Shown here piece by piece: positions 25,001 to 43,679 of a stretch of DNA of 64,000 bases (the stretch's first letter is position 1; each line of letters begins with the position of its first letter). Below the pieces are notes generated by a model, which was given only the letters and a program-made list of their open reading frames with translations, made no database searches and was not told the DNA's origin. This DNA is from Chrysomallon squamiferum (lineage: Eukaryota > Mollusca > Gastropoda > Neomphalida > Peltospiridae): contig CM022678.1 of assembly GCA_012295275.1 (NCBI GenBank), positions 13,898,759 to 13,962,758 on the forward strand, in the 5' to 3' direction. The translations under genes and the position numbers were made by a program.

Positions 25001-27804
25001 GTTCATTGTTTTCTTCATACCTCCTTTTCTGGTTTAGATTCTAACATTTGAAATGTCCAATATGAAGCTACCATTTACTGCAAACAATCAGTTATTTATT
25101 GTTTGTTAAGCTAATTAGTTAATTTAGATTTATTTTTATTTTAGAGAACCACAAAAACCTTTGCCTAGAAGACATTATCCACCGAATGTTTATATTTTCC
25201 TTCTTTATAATTATTTTCTTTTTCTCTACATCTTCTATTTCTTATTATTTATCTTCATCATTATCATTATTTGGAATTATCTGTAGTTAACTTTTATTGC
25301 ATATATTTGCAATTATTTTTCACAGTATTAGTGATACATTATTTAACATTTGTGTTCATAATTATTATTTCATAATACTATGTAAATAACATTTTGATGT
25401 TTAGACTATTTTCAAACTCAACTTGTTTTCTATTTCGACTTTCAAGTTTAAATGGGCCTAAACCTTTGTACTGTTTGTAACATCTGCCATGGACACATAA
25501 TCCAATAGCTTGTTTGTCACTTGAACAGTTACTTAAAGGATAAGCTAGAGCAGTGGTTCCCAACCATTTTAGTACCATGCCCCACTTTTTTATCACAAAT
25601 TTCTTCATGTCCCCCACCCGTTAATTGTTAAGTATGATATAACAATATCAGTTAATTGTTTAGTATGATATAACAATATCAGTTTTGAAGAAGTGTAACA
25701 TAAAAAATTGTATCTTTCAAATAAAACTAAAGGGTTTAACTTCAAATTTAATCAAATAAAATCCATTTTATAATGTGTATAACATATTTACCATCAGATT
25801 AAATAAATTCAATTACAATCAATTAATGAGGCCCTTGAGCCTGATCTCTACTGCAAAGAGATTTTATCTGAGGCAGAAATTTTGTTAATTTCAATCTCAA
25901 GTCACCTCGTTTAGTGATATCCAGTTGGTTTCTTTTCTTCAGTAATAAGTCATTCACAGCACTAAATGCACATTCCACTAAGTATGACAATGGGAATGGT
26001 AACAGTAGTTTTCTTGCCAAACTACTTGTATTTGGATATTTAGCTTGTGTTTCTTCACAGAGCCACATCATTGTTCTATTTATTTTGAACAGGGCTTTAA
26101 TCGAGTCATCATTTTGTAATTCTGAAAGTTCTCCTTGATGCTCCATGGTTACATCTGACAGATCCACTAGCAATGGCTGAGTCATCCAAGATGGATAATT
26201 AATTTCTTTCAAATCAGAAAATCTGAAGTTGAAATCACTTACCATTATTTTTAAGTGCTCCACAATAACAAGACAAGTAGCATCTATTACCTCACATTTA
26301 TTCAGCAAATAAAATTTTTCAAATTTTTTGACAGAAATATTTTCTTGGGATAATTCCAGAAATGATATAAAGCCAAATATCTTGGCCTTTGAATTAACAT
26401 ATTTGTTCCTTGGAGCTCCTTATTTAAGACACTGAGTTTTTGAAATATATCTGCTAAATAACTGACAAGTGCTTTACCATCAACTGTCAGTAACAGAGTC
26501 ATATAAAGTTTGTCATCCAAGAACTCACTAAGAATATCAAATAATTCCATGAATCTTTTCAGGCAATTCCCCTTTGATAACCACCTTACATCAGTATGAA
26601 GTAATAATCTTACAAAGTCTGCGTTTTGATCCTTGCAAAATTGTTTGAAAAGACACTCAGATTTGGCATTAGCTTTTATAGTGTTGATGCATTTTATAAC
26701 TGCATTCAATGTCTCCTTTAGAACAGGGGAAACGTTTTTGGAAACTAAATTCTGTCTATGAATAACACAATGCACTAACAACATTTGGGGATTGTTGTCT
26801 TTCAATAATTTTAAAACTCCATTTTTATTGCCCATCATCACTGGAGCACCGTCTGCAGCACAAGACATAATAATTCTCCATTGGTATCTGCTTATCATCT
26901 AAATATGTTTTTAATTTCTTATATTATATCAATTGCAATAGTGGTGGTTTCTAATGCTTCGCAAAATAGCATATCCTCAATAAATTCTCCATTATCAACA
27001 TATCTTACATAGGCCATTAACAGAGCTTCACTCTCTTACAGTTGATTCGTCCAACTGTATTGAAAAATTTGTTTATTTTAATTTTTCAACAAGTTGTACT
27101 TCTACATCACAACTCATTTCATCAATCCTGCTACTAACAGTATTATTACTGAGTGGCATGCTTTTGAGATCTTGGTCATCTTTTTCAAGAATTACTTTCA
27201 GAAAAGTTGATATTGCAGGCTTAATTAAATTCTGTTGTGCTCAGCTAGGTTGTAATTACAATTTTACCCTATAAATTTATAATTTTTACCCATACAGGGT
27301 AACATAAATTTTTTTTTTGATATTACTGTATTTTTCATATTGACCCCCCCCCCCATTATTATTGAACTGCCCACATTGGGAATCACTGAGCTAGAGAGAA
27401 GGAGTAGCGTTCTTTTTTTGTTTATTTTTCAGTTTGATGGTGTTTTAGAATGTAATGACGTTGTTTTTCTCTTTACAGAATTCACAACCAGCCTGCACAT
27501 GCCAACCCCAGCTACAAAGATTCCTTCTGGTTTGATGGTAATTATTAATGATATAGTAACAGTTAATTATTATAACTTACTATGACATCGCTTTTATATT
27601 GTTTTTATTATTGATATTGTTAAGTGTAGCTGCCAATATCTGATATAAGATATATATATATCAAACTTCATTCAAAAAAATTTCAGAATTGTTTTATTTA
27701 GTATATTAATAATCAGTCATACATTTTAAAGCCTAAATTAACGGAAATACATTATGTTTTCAGGGGACCATTTTGAAGATGGTAAAATGCATAAAATGGT
27801 GTAA
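13011..27804 (+). CDS. Cadherin-like transmembrane protein, gene 2 of tandem cluster
   Basis: Paralogue of gene 1. Exons: 13011-13200, 13539-13751, 13994-14128, 14390-14515, 16945-17142, 17527-17711, 21741-21999, 22219-22530, 24610-24925, 27479-27537, 27764-27804 (stop TAA). The joined length is 2034 nt, in frame. Repeats include the linkers VNVNEPPVF and DVNDNAPAC, and KDNDATSPNN matching gene 1. A Thr-rich stem (24635-24715) and one membrane helix (about 24745-24810) follow, then a Cys-rich tail ending in YKDSFWFDG and DHFEDG. The first exon could instead begin at 12972, but 13011 gives the same 190-nt length as in gene 3. No signal-peptide exon was found upstream. A possible 63-nt-type tail cassette begins at 25145 (EEPQKPLPRRHYPP in frame) but has no usable phase-2 donor, so I skip it; 24925 joins 27479 in frame. 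The region that is one exon in genes 1 and 3 is split into three here. Introns hold Ty3, hAT and TIR elements. Confidence 0.83.
15170..15245. repeat. Interspersed repeat fragment shared with 33487-33552
   Basis: In the gene 2 intron 14516-16944. GCATACAATCAAGGAGCTAG, GGCATCATCAGACCTCTGG and GCCACTG match GCATGCAATCAAGGAGTTGG, GGCATCACCAAACGTCTG and GGCCACTG in gene 3's intron. The rest of this 2.4-kb intron looks like old repeat sequence with no convincing coding frame. Confidence 0.6.
18684..18712. repeat. Poly-T tract inside the Ty3/gypsy element
   Basis: About 28 consecutive T between the putative 3' LTR and the end of the pol-derived frame. Confidence 0.9.
18856..19170 (-). pseudogene. 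C-terminal part of the Ty3/gypsy integrase polyprotein
   Basis: Open 104-aa stretch reading VGDFVCKRHVDQLRKC, then an acidic linker and a basic end (YPRRARKTTQRLIE). This is the usual chromatin-proximal tail of Ty3/gypsy integrases. A TGA just upstream (near 19198) and the deleted catalytic core separate it from the main pol frame. It belongs to the element at 18366-21446. Confidence 0.75.
19319..21346 (-). pseudogene. Ty3/gypsy pol remnant: reverse transcriptase, RNase H and integrase zinc finger
   Basis: Open frame of 675 aa. Reverse transcriptase marks are SEWASPIVPVLKPD, YPLPTAEDIFSKLNGG, FSKLDLSHVYQQV and RLPFGVAAAPAFFQ. The catalytic box reads ILDD where YxDD is usual, although the residue just before is Tyr. 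RNase H follows with AVDASAHGLGAVISH and YSQIEKEALAI, then the typical spacer ending NADALSRL. An H2C2 integrase zinc finger (HENHPG ... CKCCQL) comes next. The frame then runs into the deleted integrase core and stops. The start shown is only the first Met after an upstream frameshift and is not a true start. This is a decayed transposon gene, not a host enzyme. Confidence 0.9.
23242..24416. mobile_element. Inverted-repeat DNA element, copy A, same family as copy B
   Basis: Lies in the cadherin gene 2 intron 22531-24609. The left end is GACCCGAGTATCCTTTGG. The right end on the other strand is TCCTGAGTATCCTCTGC, then GGAGGACAGCTCATATGG. Internal segments match copy B: TGTACCATGTAGTTG against AGTACCATGCAGTTA, and the run around AAATAAATAAATTGTTTCT followed by ATCTCTTATCAACA. 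No clear target duplication remains, so this copy is probably older. Confidence 0.6.
25551..27388 (-). mobile_element. hAT-superfamily DNA transposon, both ends present, 8-bp target duplication
   Basis: The left end reads CAGTGGTTCCCAACC at 25551. The right end, read inward on the other strand, is CAGTGATTCCCAATG ending at 27388. Both are flanked by the same 8 bp, AGCTAGAG (25543-25550 and 27389-27396), which is the hAT hallmark. Length is 1838 bp. The inside codes for a ZBED5/SCAND3-like transposase on the - strand, broken by stops and frameshifts. The element sits in the intron between 24925 and 27479 of cadherin gene 2. Confidence 0.93.
25823..27240 (-). pseudogene. Decayed hAT transposase (ZBED5/SCAND3-like), frameshifted
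   Basis: Three blocks in order on the - strand. (1) About 27240-27045 reads KPAISTFLKVILEKDD, PLSNNTVSSRIDEMSCDVEV, an in-frame TAA, then FSIQLDES. (2) 26898-26302 carries SCAADGAPVMMGNKNGVL, HCVIHRQNL and TDVRWLSKGNCLKRF, which match the catalytic Asp region, the CxxH motif and the RW motif of hAT transposases. (3) 26308-25823 carries the C-terminal dimerisation region (FPLSYLVECAFSAVNDLLLK, RGDLRLKL). Blocks 2 and 3 are out of frame with each other near 26305. Known domesticated relatives exist in vertebrates, but this copy has stops and cannot be functional. Confidence 0.85.
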
Positions 27805-29506
27805 TATCCATCCCTAAGAAGATTATCAGAGTTAGCCTATTAAATACTTTTTTAACGTTGAAATATATATATATATATATAAAATCTTTTGTCTGTTTCT
27901 GTATCCATGTAAGAATACGCACACAAAACACAAACAACACACAGACAAAAAGATGACTGAAATAAAACATACAGTCAGATGCATGCTGGGATGACTATCC
28001 TCGATTACTGAACTATTTTCTAAAAGCAACTGTCGGTAATCCAGCGGTTTTATCGTCTGTTAATTAACTGACTGATTTGACTGATTGAATGACTGGAAGG
28101 GAGTATCGAGGATAAAACAATTTTACTTTACATTAATGAACATTCATTTGAAAAAATATATTTGTAAATCGGACAGATAGTGCATTAACAATTATGAAAT
28201 AAATACGTACTGTATTGTATGTTAAAACGTAATTATTTCAGTTACTACTACTCTTTCTCCTACTGGATTTACCTCAACTATTACAACCACCACTGCCATA
28301 ACGATATTATTATTATTATTATAATTATTACTTGTGATTTTTACATTTTTAACAGATAACGGAGATAACCATCACATTTTAATGCAAAACAGAAAGGTCC
28401 GTATTACAGCAACAGTGGTAAATCTCTCGCATCGAGAATATTTTCTATTTTACAAGTCAGCTTGATATAAAAAACGCTTAAACGAATTTTTTTTAAAAAT
28501 TAATAAAGGTTAAGAAGCATCAGATTACTTTGAGATAGCTTTTTATTTATTTATTGTAATGGGAAATAAGCAAACGATTTTCACTTCAAGTAACGGGTGT
28601 ACCGTTTATACATAAAAAGGCCCCATTTGTTTGTTTCTTCTAGTCAAGCATCTAACATGTAGAGTATTCTTTCATCTTGTTTTACACGGCTACTGTTTTT
28701 CTTTTATATTAAGCTTATTGTTTCTTTTACATTAATAGGCTATGTACGTTCACGATTTTGTTTCGAAAAATAGTTCAATCTTCACGTGATATCAGAGTGA
28801 AAACCCATTCAACGTCGTATTAATAAAAAAAATAAAAAAAATAATAATAATTACTGTGAGTAAACAAAAAGGAAGAAAAGAAGACGTTTTATAAGGAGAA
28901 AAACCTCGTATGTGAGACCTGGACTCTAACCGGTGACAGCCTGTCCCACCTGCTAACAAAAGTACATTAATTTAACTGCCGATTTATTTATCCTCAGATG
29001 TACAAAGTCAATATTCCATCTTCAAATACATTTTATTTAGTGGTCTTTTTCTTAAGCGTATCTACATAATGTTCGTGCGAAGAAGAAAAATACTCTGGAT
29101 CAGCATGAAAGGTCAGTAAGTAAGTGCGTATTTCAGAAGTATTAAATAAACATCATGTTTAATCCACGTGAATACAAGCAAATTTAGCTATTTAAAAGCA
29201 CGTCTCAATACGTGCAGTAATGATATATAATAAACACGTTTGAACATTTAATGACTAATGATTATGTATTTAGTTAGATGTTGACGACGTGCCAAGTTAA
29301 ATAGAAGTTATTATGTTCCTTTTTTATATTTTTTTCTCAATAAACTGCACTTAATGTATAACTCATCGCGTTACCCGTGCGAAGATAAATTTGAAAATAT
29401 TTAAATTCTGCTCTGTAATTTAACATAACATATTTAATTTTTCTTTCAAACTGTCCACTAATGAAAAACACCTTGAGAAAACAGCAATAGAGAAGAAAAC
29501 GACAGG
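27805..29506. other. Spacer between cadherin genes 2 and 3; 3' UTR and promoter DNA
   Basis: Holds the likely 3' UTR of gene 2 at the left and the gene 3 promoter and 5' UTR at the right. Short AT repeats (27865-27880) and no coding frame with gene-like features. Confidence 0.6.
27954..27967 (+). terminator. Candidate poly-A signal of cadherin gene 2
   Basis: GAAATAAAAC about 155 bp after the gene 2 stop; the nearest good AATAAA downstream of the coding end. Confidence 0.4.
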
Positions 29507-37354
<7,848 letters not shown>

Positions 37355-38026
37355 TAAACCAGAAGCCATTACAACCAAGAAATTTGTCTCAACCTCACCT
37401 TGAATCATTATAGTGTTTCAGTATTTTATGTAATATAAAAAATGAAAGTAACAATTATTTCTTAAATGTCAGTTATTTCAAATAATGATGATGATAAATC
37501 TTTTCTTTTTAACTCTTTCTAATAAAAATATATAATAAAACATTCATACTGAAAGTACTTCTATTGCTACATTTTTGTTTCTACATTGTTTTCTCTCACA
37601 CACATTCTATCAATAATAATAATAATAATAATAATAATCAACTAACTTTATCTGTATTTCAAAATACACCAAATACATATTTTTATACAGATAAATAAAT
37701 ATATTTGTAGGATAAATATCAGAATATTTTTATTTGAAAATAAATGAGTATTTGGACAAAATATGTGTTTGTACATGTAAGTGCACATTTTCAATAATAT
37801 ATAGTTACTTGAAACATATTTAAAGTAAATCTTTTCATTTTCTTTTTAAAAAAATTTTATTTTTATTTTTGCTTTCTTATTAGTAAATAAATATAACACA
37901 GTATATATTAAAGCAGAAAAAAAAAATCCCAATTTTCATAAAAACACACACCAATTAATATGTTGTGACCATGGATATTTTTATATATTAATTCCTCCTA
38001 GTATCTTACTTATTTATTTTATAATG

Positions 38027-38064
<38 letters not shown>

Positions 38065-38709
38065 TTAATTGTAAAAAAATTCACTATTCTTTACAAATGA
38101 AAAAATAAATATGTTTCACGTTTCTGATATTTGATTATGAAATGATGTAACCACAAAGATAATAATTAAGAGTAATAATTCACAGAATCAGAAAAATAAA
38201 TAAACAAATAAAATAAATTAAAAGAAAACTAAAATAGAAGAAAAAAGATCAAATGTACATGTATTTAATATTCAAAATGCAAGAAATATATTCCTGATTT
38301 ATAATTATATAAAGTCACTGTTAAAATCACTTTCATTTCTAAATAATGTAATTTGTTTCAATAATTCTCTGTTTGTCTGTCATGATCATAAACGTTTGAT
38401 ATTTTGTTAGTAAGGCATTATAGTCTTTACTATAGGACTGAGAATTATATGCTACTTTCCGATTCATAAAAAGTTTAGAGGTGGAGCATAATATTACAGG
38501 ATTGTCGATGTTTCTAATCAGTGGTGTATATATTCACATATTTATATTCTCTTCACTCACATAGTTCACTAAAGGTTATAAATTCAGTATAAATTAATCA
38601 AACAATTATATATTTATTTTAACTGCCGATTTCTAGTGTACAGTAACAATCGATATGACAAGGAATACGTCATAATTGTAAAATAATACTGTAAAAATGT
38701 TATAACATT
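37355..38709. other. Convergent intergenic region between cadherin gene 3 and IDS
   Basis: Very AT-rich, with an AAT run (37614-37640), a CA run (38027-38062) and several AATAAA on both strands. It should contain both 3' UTRs. Confidence 0.6.
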
Positions 38710-40209
38710 TTAAGGTGGAAGTGCATATCTCCATCCAGCTCTAAGCTGTTTGCGTAATTGCTGTACAATACCTCTGTATCCAGGATCATCTGCACGGTTG
38801 TTATTTTCCTCTGGATCCAGCAGGTGATCATACAGTTCCATGCCATAAAGTTTACTCCAATCTGGTTTGTAGACAGGTTTACCTTCAAACCGTGGCCACT
38901 CAGTATATCTGTATTTATCTGTTCTAATACTATAGCCCATTACATTACCCTCATGTCTCGGATACTGAGAAAAGGCAGCTCTCTTCCATTTACTTTTTGG
39001 ATCACGCATGAGTGGCACCATACTCATTCCTTCGCGACACAACGCCACCTTTACTGATTCAACAGGACATAAAGGAAGAGGAGGTAATCCAGCTGCTTCT
39101 GCTAACGTTGGGAAAAGGTCTACAAACTCTGTCAGATGTTCTGTTTGAATACCACTTTCTGTTAATCCTGGAACGTGGATCATCATGGGCGCATGGACAG
39201 CGAGTTCAAAGTTGGTATGTTTGCACCATTCCCCGTGTTCTCCCAGCTGCCATCCATGATCTCCCCAGAATGAAATTATTGTATTATTAGCCAGTCCTAA
39301 TTTATTTAGCTCCTGTATTACTCGTCCCAGTTCATTATCAGTATAGGATAATGCACTATAATAAGCACGTCTTAACATCAGCACCACGTTATTAGGGAGA
39401 GTGGTGTTGATATTGCCTGTTGCGTTTAAAGCCTGTATATCTTTATACTTTCTTAGCTCACCATACTTCACCCAGGCTATTTCCGGCATATGGTCCGGAG
39501 CAAAAGGATTAGGAGGAAGTCTAATGGATTCTGAGGGATAATTATCAAGGAATGTCTCCGGAAAAACGAATGGTAAATGTGGTTTGTGAAATCCTACAGC
39601 TATAAAAAACGGCTGAACACCCGACTTGGCTTTGGGAGCGACTTGTCTCAAAACTGTTATAGCATGGTCAGCAATCTGTGTATCAAGTATAGGTTTCTTA
39701 CTCCACTGAGACTTAGGAACCGCCAGCCAGCTTTTGCCTGTATCATATTCCGGAGGCTGAATTCCGTGAAAGTAAGGATCGGTCCAAGAAATCGGATCAT
39801 CATGCCCAGAAGCCCGACCAGGGTGAAATATTTTTCCCATTCCAATCGTCCGATATCCATTGACTTTAAAATATTCCGGTATTGTTGTAAAGTTTCCACC
39901 GACGTTGCGGAAATAGTGTTGTAAATCATAGACGTGCGTAGTGTCCGGGCGTCTTCCAGTTAAAAGAGAACTTCGGCTGGGTGAACAGACAGCTTGCTGG
40001 ACATATGATCTTTTTAAAAGAAGACTTTTCTTCGCGAGAAAACGTAGCGATGGTGTCCACATTGGGGGGTGTACAGGGGATGGAAAATCCGGCCCATAAT
40101 ATGGCTCCAGTTCTGCTCTCATGTCGTCAGCTACAAGAAAGAGTACATTGAGCCGACAAGAGGCTGGCGATAATAAATAGCAAAAAAGTACAAGATGATG
40201 AATTTTCAT
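38710..40209 (-). CDS. IDS: Iduronate-2-sulfatase-like lysosomal sulfatase, single exon
   Basis: Predicted to remove 2-O-sulfate from iduronate residues of dermatan and heparan sulfate in the lysosome. The single open frame encodes 499 aa, slightly shorter than the human enzyme (550 aa). Residues 1-18 form a signal peptide. VADDMR (26-31) gives the metal-binding Asp pair. The sulfatase signature CSPSR (75-79) has the Cys that is converted to formylglycine, followed by SLLTGRRPDTT. Other sulfatase marks are GMGKIFHPG, AVGFHKPHLPF, WGDHGWQLGEHGEW (metal-binding DH), HAPMMIHVPG, FVDLFPT and MGYSIRTDKYRYTEW. All expected active-site elements seem present, so it looks functional. The ATG has A at -3. 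It is convergent with cadherin gene 3 and divergent from the SLC16-like gene. Absence of introns is odd, since the human gene has nine exons. I see no obvious retrocopy poly-A scar. A related iduronate sulfatase paralogue is possible. Confidence 0.93.
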   Translation of the reverse strand: MKIHHLVLFCYLLSPASCRLNVLFLVADDMRAELEPYYGPDFPSPVHPPMWTPSLRFLAKKSLLLKRSYVQQAVCSPSRSSLLTGRRPDTTHVYDLQHYFRNVGGNFTTIPEYFKVNGYRTIGMGKIFHPGRASGHDDPISWTDPYFHGIQPPEYDTGKSWLAVPKSQWSKKPILDTQIADHAITVLRQVAPKAKSGVQPFFIAVGFHKPHLPFVFPETFLDNYPSESIRLPPNPFAPDHMPEIAWVKYGELRKYKDIQALNATGNINTTLPNNVVLMLRRAYYSALSYTDNELGRVIQELNKLGLANNTIISFWGDHGWQLGEHGEWCKHTNFELAVHAPMMIHVPGLTESGIQTEHLTEFVDLFPTLAEAAGLPPLPLCPVESVKVALCREGMSMVPLMRDPKSKWKRAAFSQYPRHEGNVMGYSIRTDKYRYTEWPRFEGKPVYKPDWSKLYGMELYDHLLDPEENNNRADDPGYRGIVQQLRKQLRAGWRYALPP

Positions 40210-40673
40210 GATTATAAGAATTTTAAAATTTTAATCACCATGTTTTTCATCGCGCAAATTAACGAATCGATCTTTCCAAAAAGCTAAAATATCATTTCCG
40301 GGTTTTAGGGTTTAACAAGGTCTCGTTCGATTAGTCTTCACGAGTAATTCTGGCATTGACGAGAAACGGCGGATTATAATGGTTGGACTGCATGTATAAT
40401 CATGCATATAAAATACATTTATATACAAATATAAAGGTAATTATAAATGTATGTGTTAAATCTATTAAATGTCTGAGTGAACAAGCAAACTGTAAAAAAA
40501 AAAAAAAAAAAAAAAGAAACAAAAAAGAAAAAAAAAAAAAAAAAAGAAATGAATCAAAAATCAAAAATCAAAATCAAGTCTGAACAAAGAAATGCTTAGA
40601 ACTAAAACTAAATGATGATGATAATATTGCAAACTTGTGTTAACTTAGTATTTGAATGGCTTACAAGCAATAG

Positions 40674-40754
<81 letters not shown>

Positions 40755-41336
40755 CATGCCTGTCTGCCTGCCTGTGCAGGCGTTTCATTACTTCGAATAC
40801 GCAGGCAATGTGTAGGTTTACAGAATGAATCGGGCAATACATTGCCTGAAATAATGATGATAATATAAAAAAACACACAATAGTTACAATGATGATGATC
40901 ACAACACATCAAATAATAATAATGATGATAATAATAACGGAGATGGTGATGCTAAACAATAGAACATTCTGAACAATCTTTACTAACAAATGTTTTCATA
41001 ACGATATTAAGCCGTTAACTCATTTAATAATTTGCTGCATCTTATAATAAACATGTAACCCCGTAGCGTTTTACTTATAAAGTTCAAAGTTCACCGCTTA
41101 CTAAAGGTATCGTTGCGTTTCCTTCTCAGTTTATGCATAGCCGTTTGCAAAGCAGTTTGAGCTGCCTAAAACCAGCATGTAAGATATGCAAGGACCAGCT
41201 CATGTATGAGTTTACATTTAATGATGAAAATTAGGAGAAATCTAGTCACGCTTTCAAAATGATATATTTAGTCTTACAACAAAGACAGGAATTATTTACT
41301 TAAAGCGTTCTTATTGTCCAAACCTCAGCAATAAGT
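40210..41336. promoter_or_regulatory. Divergent (head-to-head) intergenic region, IDS and SLC16-like genes
   Basis: The two starts are 1.1 kb apart on opposite strands, so both promoters must lie here unless an untranslated first exon is elsewhere. It contains an A-rich tract and (CT)38. No TATA box or CpG island can be assigned with confidence. Confidence 0.4.
40677..40752. repeat. (CT)38 microsatellite between IDS and SLC16-like genes
   Basis: Pure CT repeat inside the 1.1-kb divergent intergenic region; an A-rich tract precedes it at 40494-40545. Confidence 0.97.
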
Positions 41337-42892
41337 ATGGCAGCAAATTTAGGTTATGCAGAAGACATTGATACAAATATACTGAATTTTAGTGAAAACG
41401 TAAACGGCACAAAAATAAACAAGTATGATTCAGTTATAAAAGGAAATATTTGTACAGACGAACAAACGATTAACTCTACGGACGAACAATGGGCAAGACA
41501 AAACTCTAGAGTTATTGTGACAATAACTGAAGAAGGTGATCAACCTCGGTAGGTTTTAATTCAGTTTCCACTTTCATTTTATTAATTTAGAACAATAAAT
41601 TTGATAAAATAAATGAAAGTGCAGTTCACGTAAGTATTTTACCTCAGTATTTTGAATGAATGAATATTTATCATCTTCTCAAAATATTTTAACATAGGAG
41701 AAACTAGTCAAACGTACAGTCTTTACAAGATGATGATATGACGTAGAAAAAAAGCGTCCTAGCGTTATTCGTCATGCTGCTGTTCTTACCATTTACGGAA
41801 GATCAATTACATGCCTCTACATTTATCGTAGTGCTTTTGTAATAATTTGATGTTAAACTTGAAATCGGTATCAGTTTATTTCTCAACTCTTAGAATAGAC
41901 CGCCATGTGTGGATTTCACCGTCCGTAGGAATATGATGCACGAAGTATGATAGGGATTGATTTACTTCATCCGGGTATGAACTAAACAAAAATCTTAAGT
42001 AACAAATTCCGCTAAATCCTAGATGGCCGAAGTGACTCATGGAAAATGCAGAAAATGGCATATCTCTGGAACTACTCGACTGTTTCAATGACGTTAGATT
42101 CTATTGTAGGGGTTTTAAACATGCCTGATAACCTGGAACGTAGTAGATCAAGGTAATGCAAGAAGGTCAAGGTAAAGGTAATCTTTGACTGTTTATCAAG
42201 TCGACAGGAGGTGGAAGTCAAGCATATGGTAAAAACAAAAGTCAACATATGATGAATATTCAGTAAAATCAAATTATAATAATTAGGTCCTATTATAGAT
42301 TTTTGGTTTTCTTGGTTGTTTTATTTTTAATTAGAGCATAATACTGGAATACAAACGTAAAAACATCAATGAGGAGGCACACGGTATTTCATAAATTTCT
42401 GTTGGCGTCATCCTTGAGTTTCTCAAACTGCTTCGGAATAGGCGCATCAGGAGACACCCCAACTACAACATCAAACTAGAGGAAGGAATAGATAAGCACA
42501 TTCATCAAATGAAACTCCTCTCTTGAATGCCTTCGCTGTATGTATCCCAAAATGGCAGTTGGTGAGTATATGCCATTTTAAAGAAACAACTGCATCTAAT
42601 CCACTTCCTTCACGATACTTGAATATCCATGAAAGGCAGTAAAGCAAAGATTTATCTCCCCTGATCCGAAAACCAAGCAATTGCTCTCTACTGACTGCTG
42701 TATTTTTTTTTTGAATGTTCAGCATATATTGACCTTTATTTTGAATTTACTTCATGACCTAGACTTCCAGTTCGACCTGTACAAAATTACCTTTGCCTTG
42801 ACCTTCTTACATGACCTTGACGTACTGTCTACCTGAAATATGTTCCAGGTATATCTGAAAACCCTACAATACAGTTTAACATCAATGTCTAT

Positions 42893-42929
<37 letters not shown>

Positions 42930-43648
42930 TAAAACAAATAAATCAAAACAAAAACCCTGTGTGTTACGGTTCTATATTTTTACATTACGAACGATATCTT
43001 TTATTATTATATTATTTGCGAAGACTCGTATTAAATAGAAAATAAAAGGATAAAAACATTATTTGCTATAATGCACATTGACTTTAATTTGGTCAAATTT
43101 GTGAATAGATTCTGATGCTATTAATAAATAAAACAAAATCGCAAAATTAAGTAAATACATTAAAATTGTATTAAAATTATTATGAAGGTTGATAACAGAA
43201 TACAGAATGTGAACAAAAAAAAAAATGTATTTGAATATATTTCTATTAAATTCAGTTCATTTTTCTGAAAGTTTTAACAAGAATACAGCAGTAGTTTTTC
43301 TTACAGAAGGGAATGGAAAATGCAAAAGACAAAATGCTAATTAATCATAAATGCAAAGTAAATCTATTACTTTTGAGATTCTATGAAACCATCATCACAG
43401 GTTTTTTAATTTTTTTTGTTTCAGAAGTCGGTGGTTTATAAAACGAAAGTTTCGAAAACAGATACTGCTTGTGGCACTGTGTTATGTAACTATGGTAATA
43501 TCATATGGATATATCATGGCTTTAGGAGTTATATTCCTGCCAGTACGAGCCACCTTTGGAACAAACAGCGCCCAGACGGCTCTGCTCCAGTCTGTCTGTT
43601 TGGGCAGTTTACTCTGTGGCAGTACGTAGAGGATTTATGATGATGATG

Positions 43649-43679
<31 letters not shown>

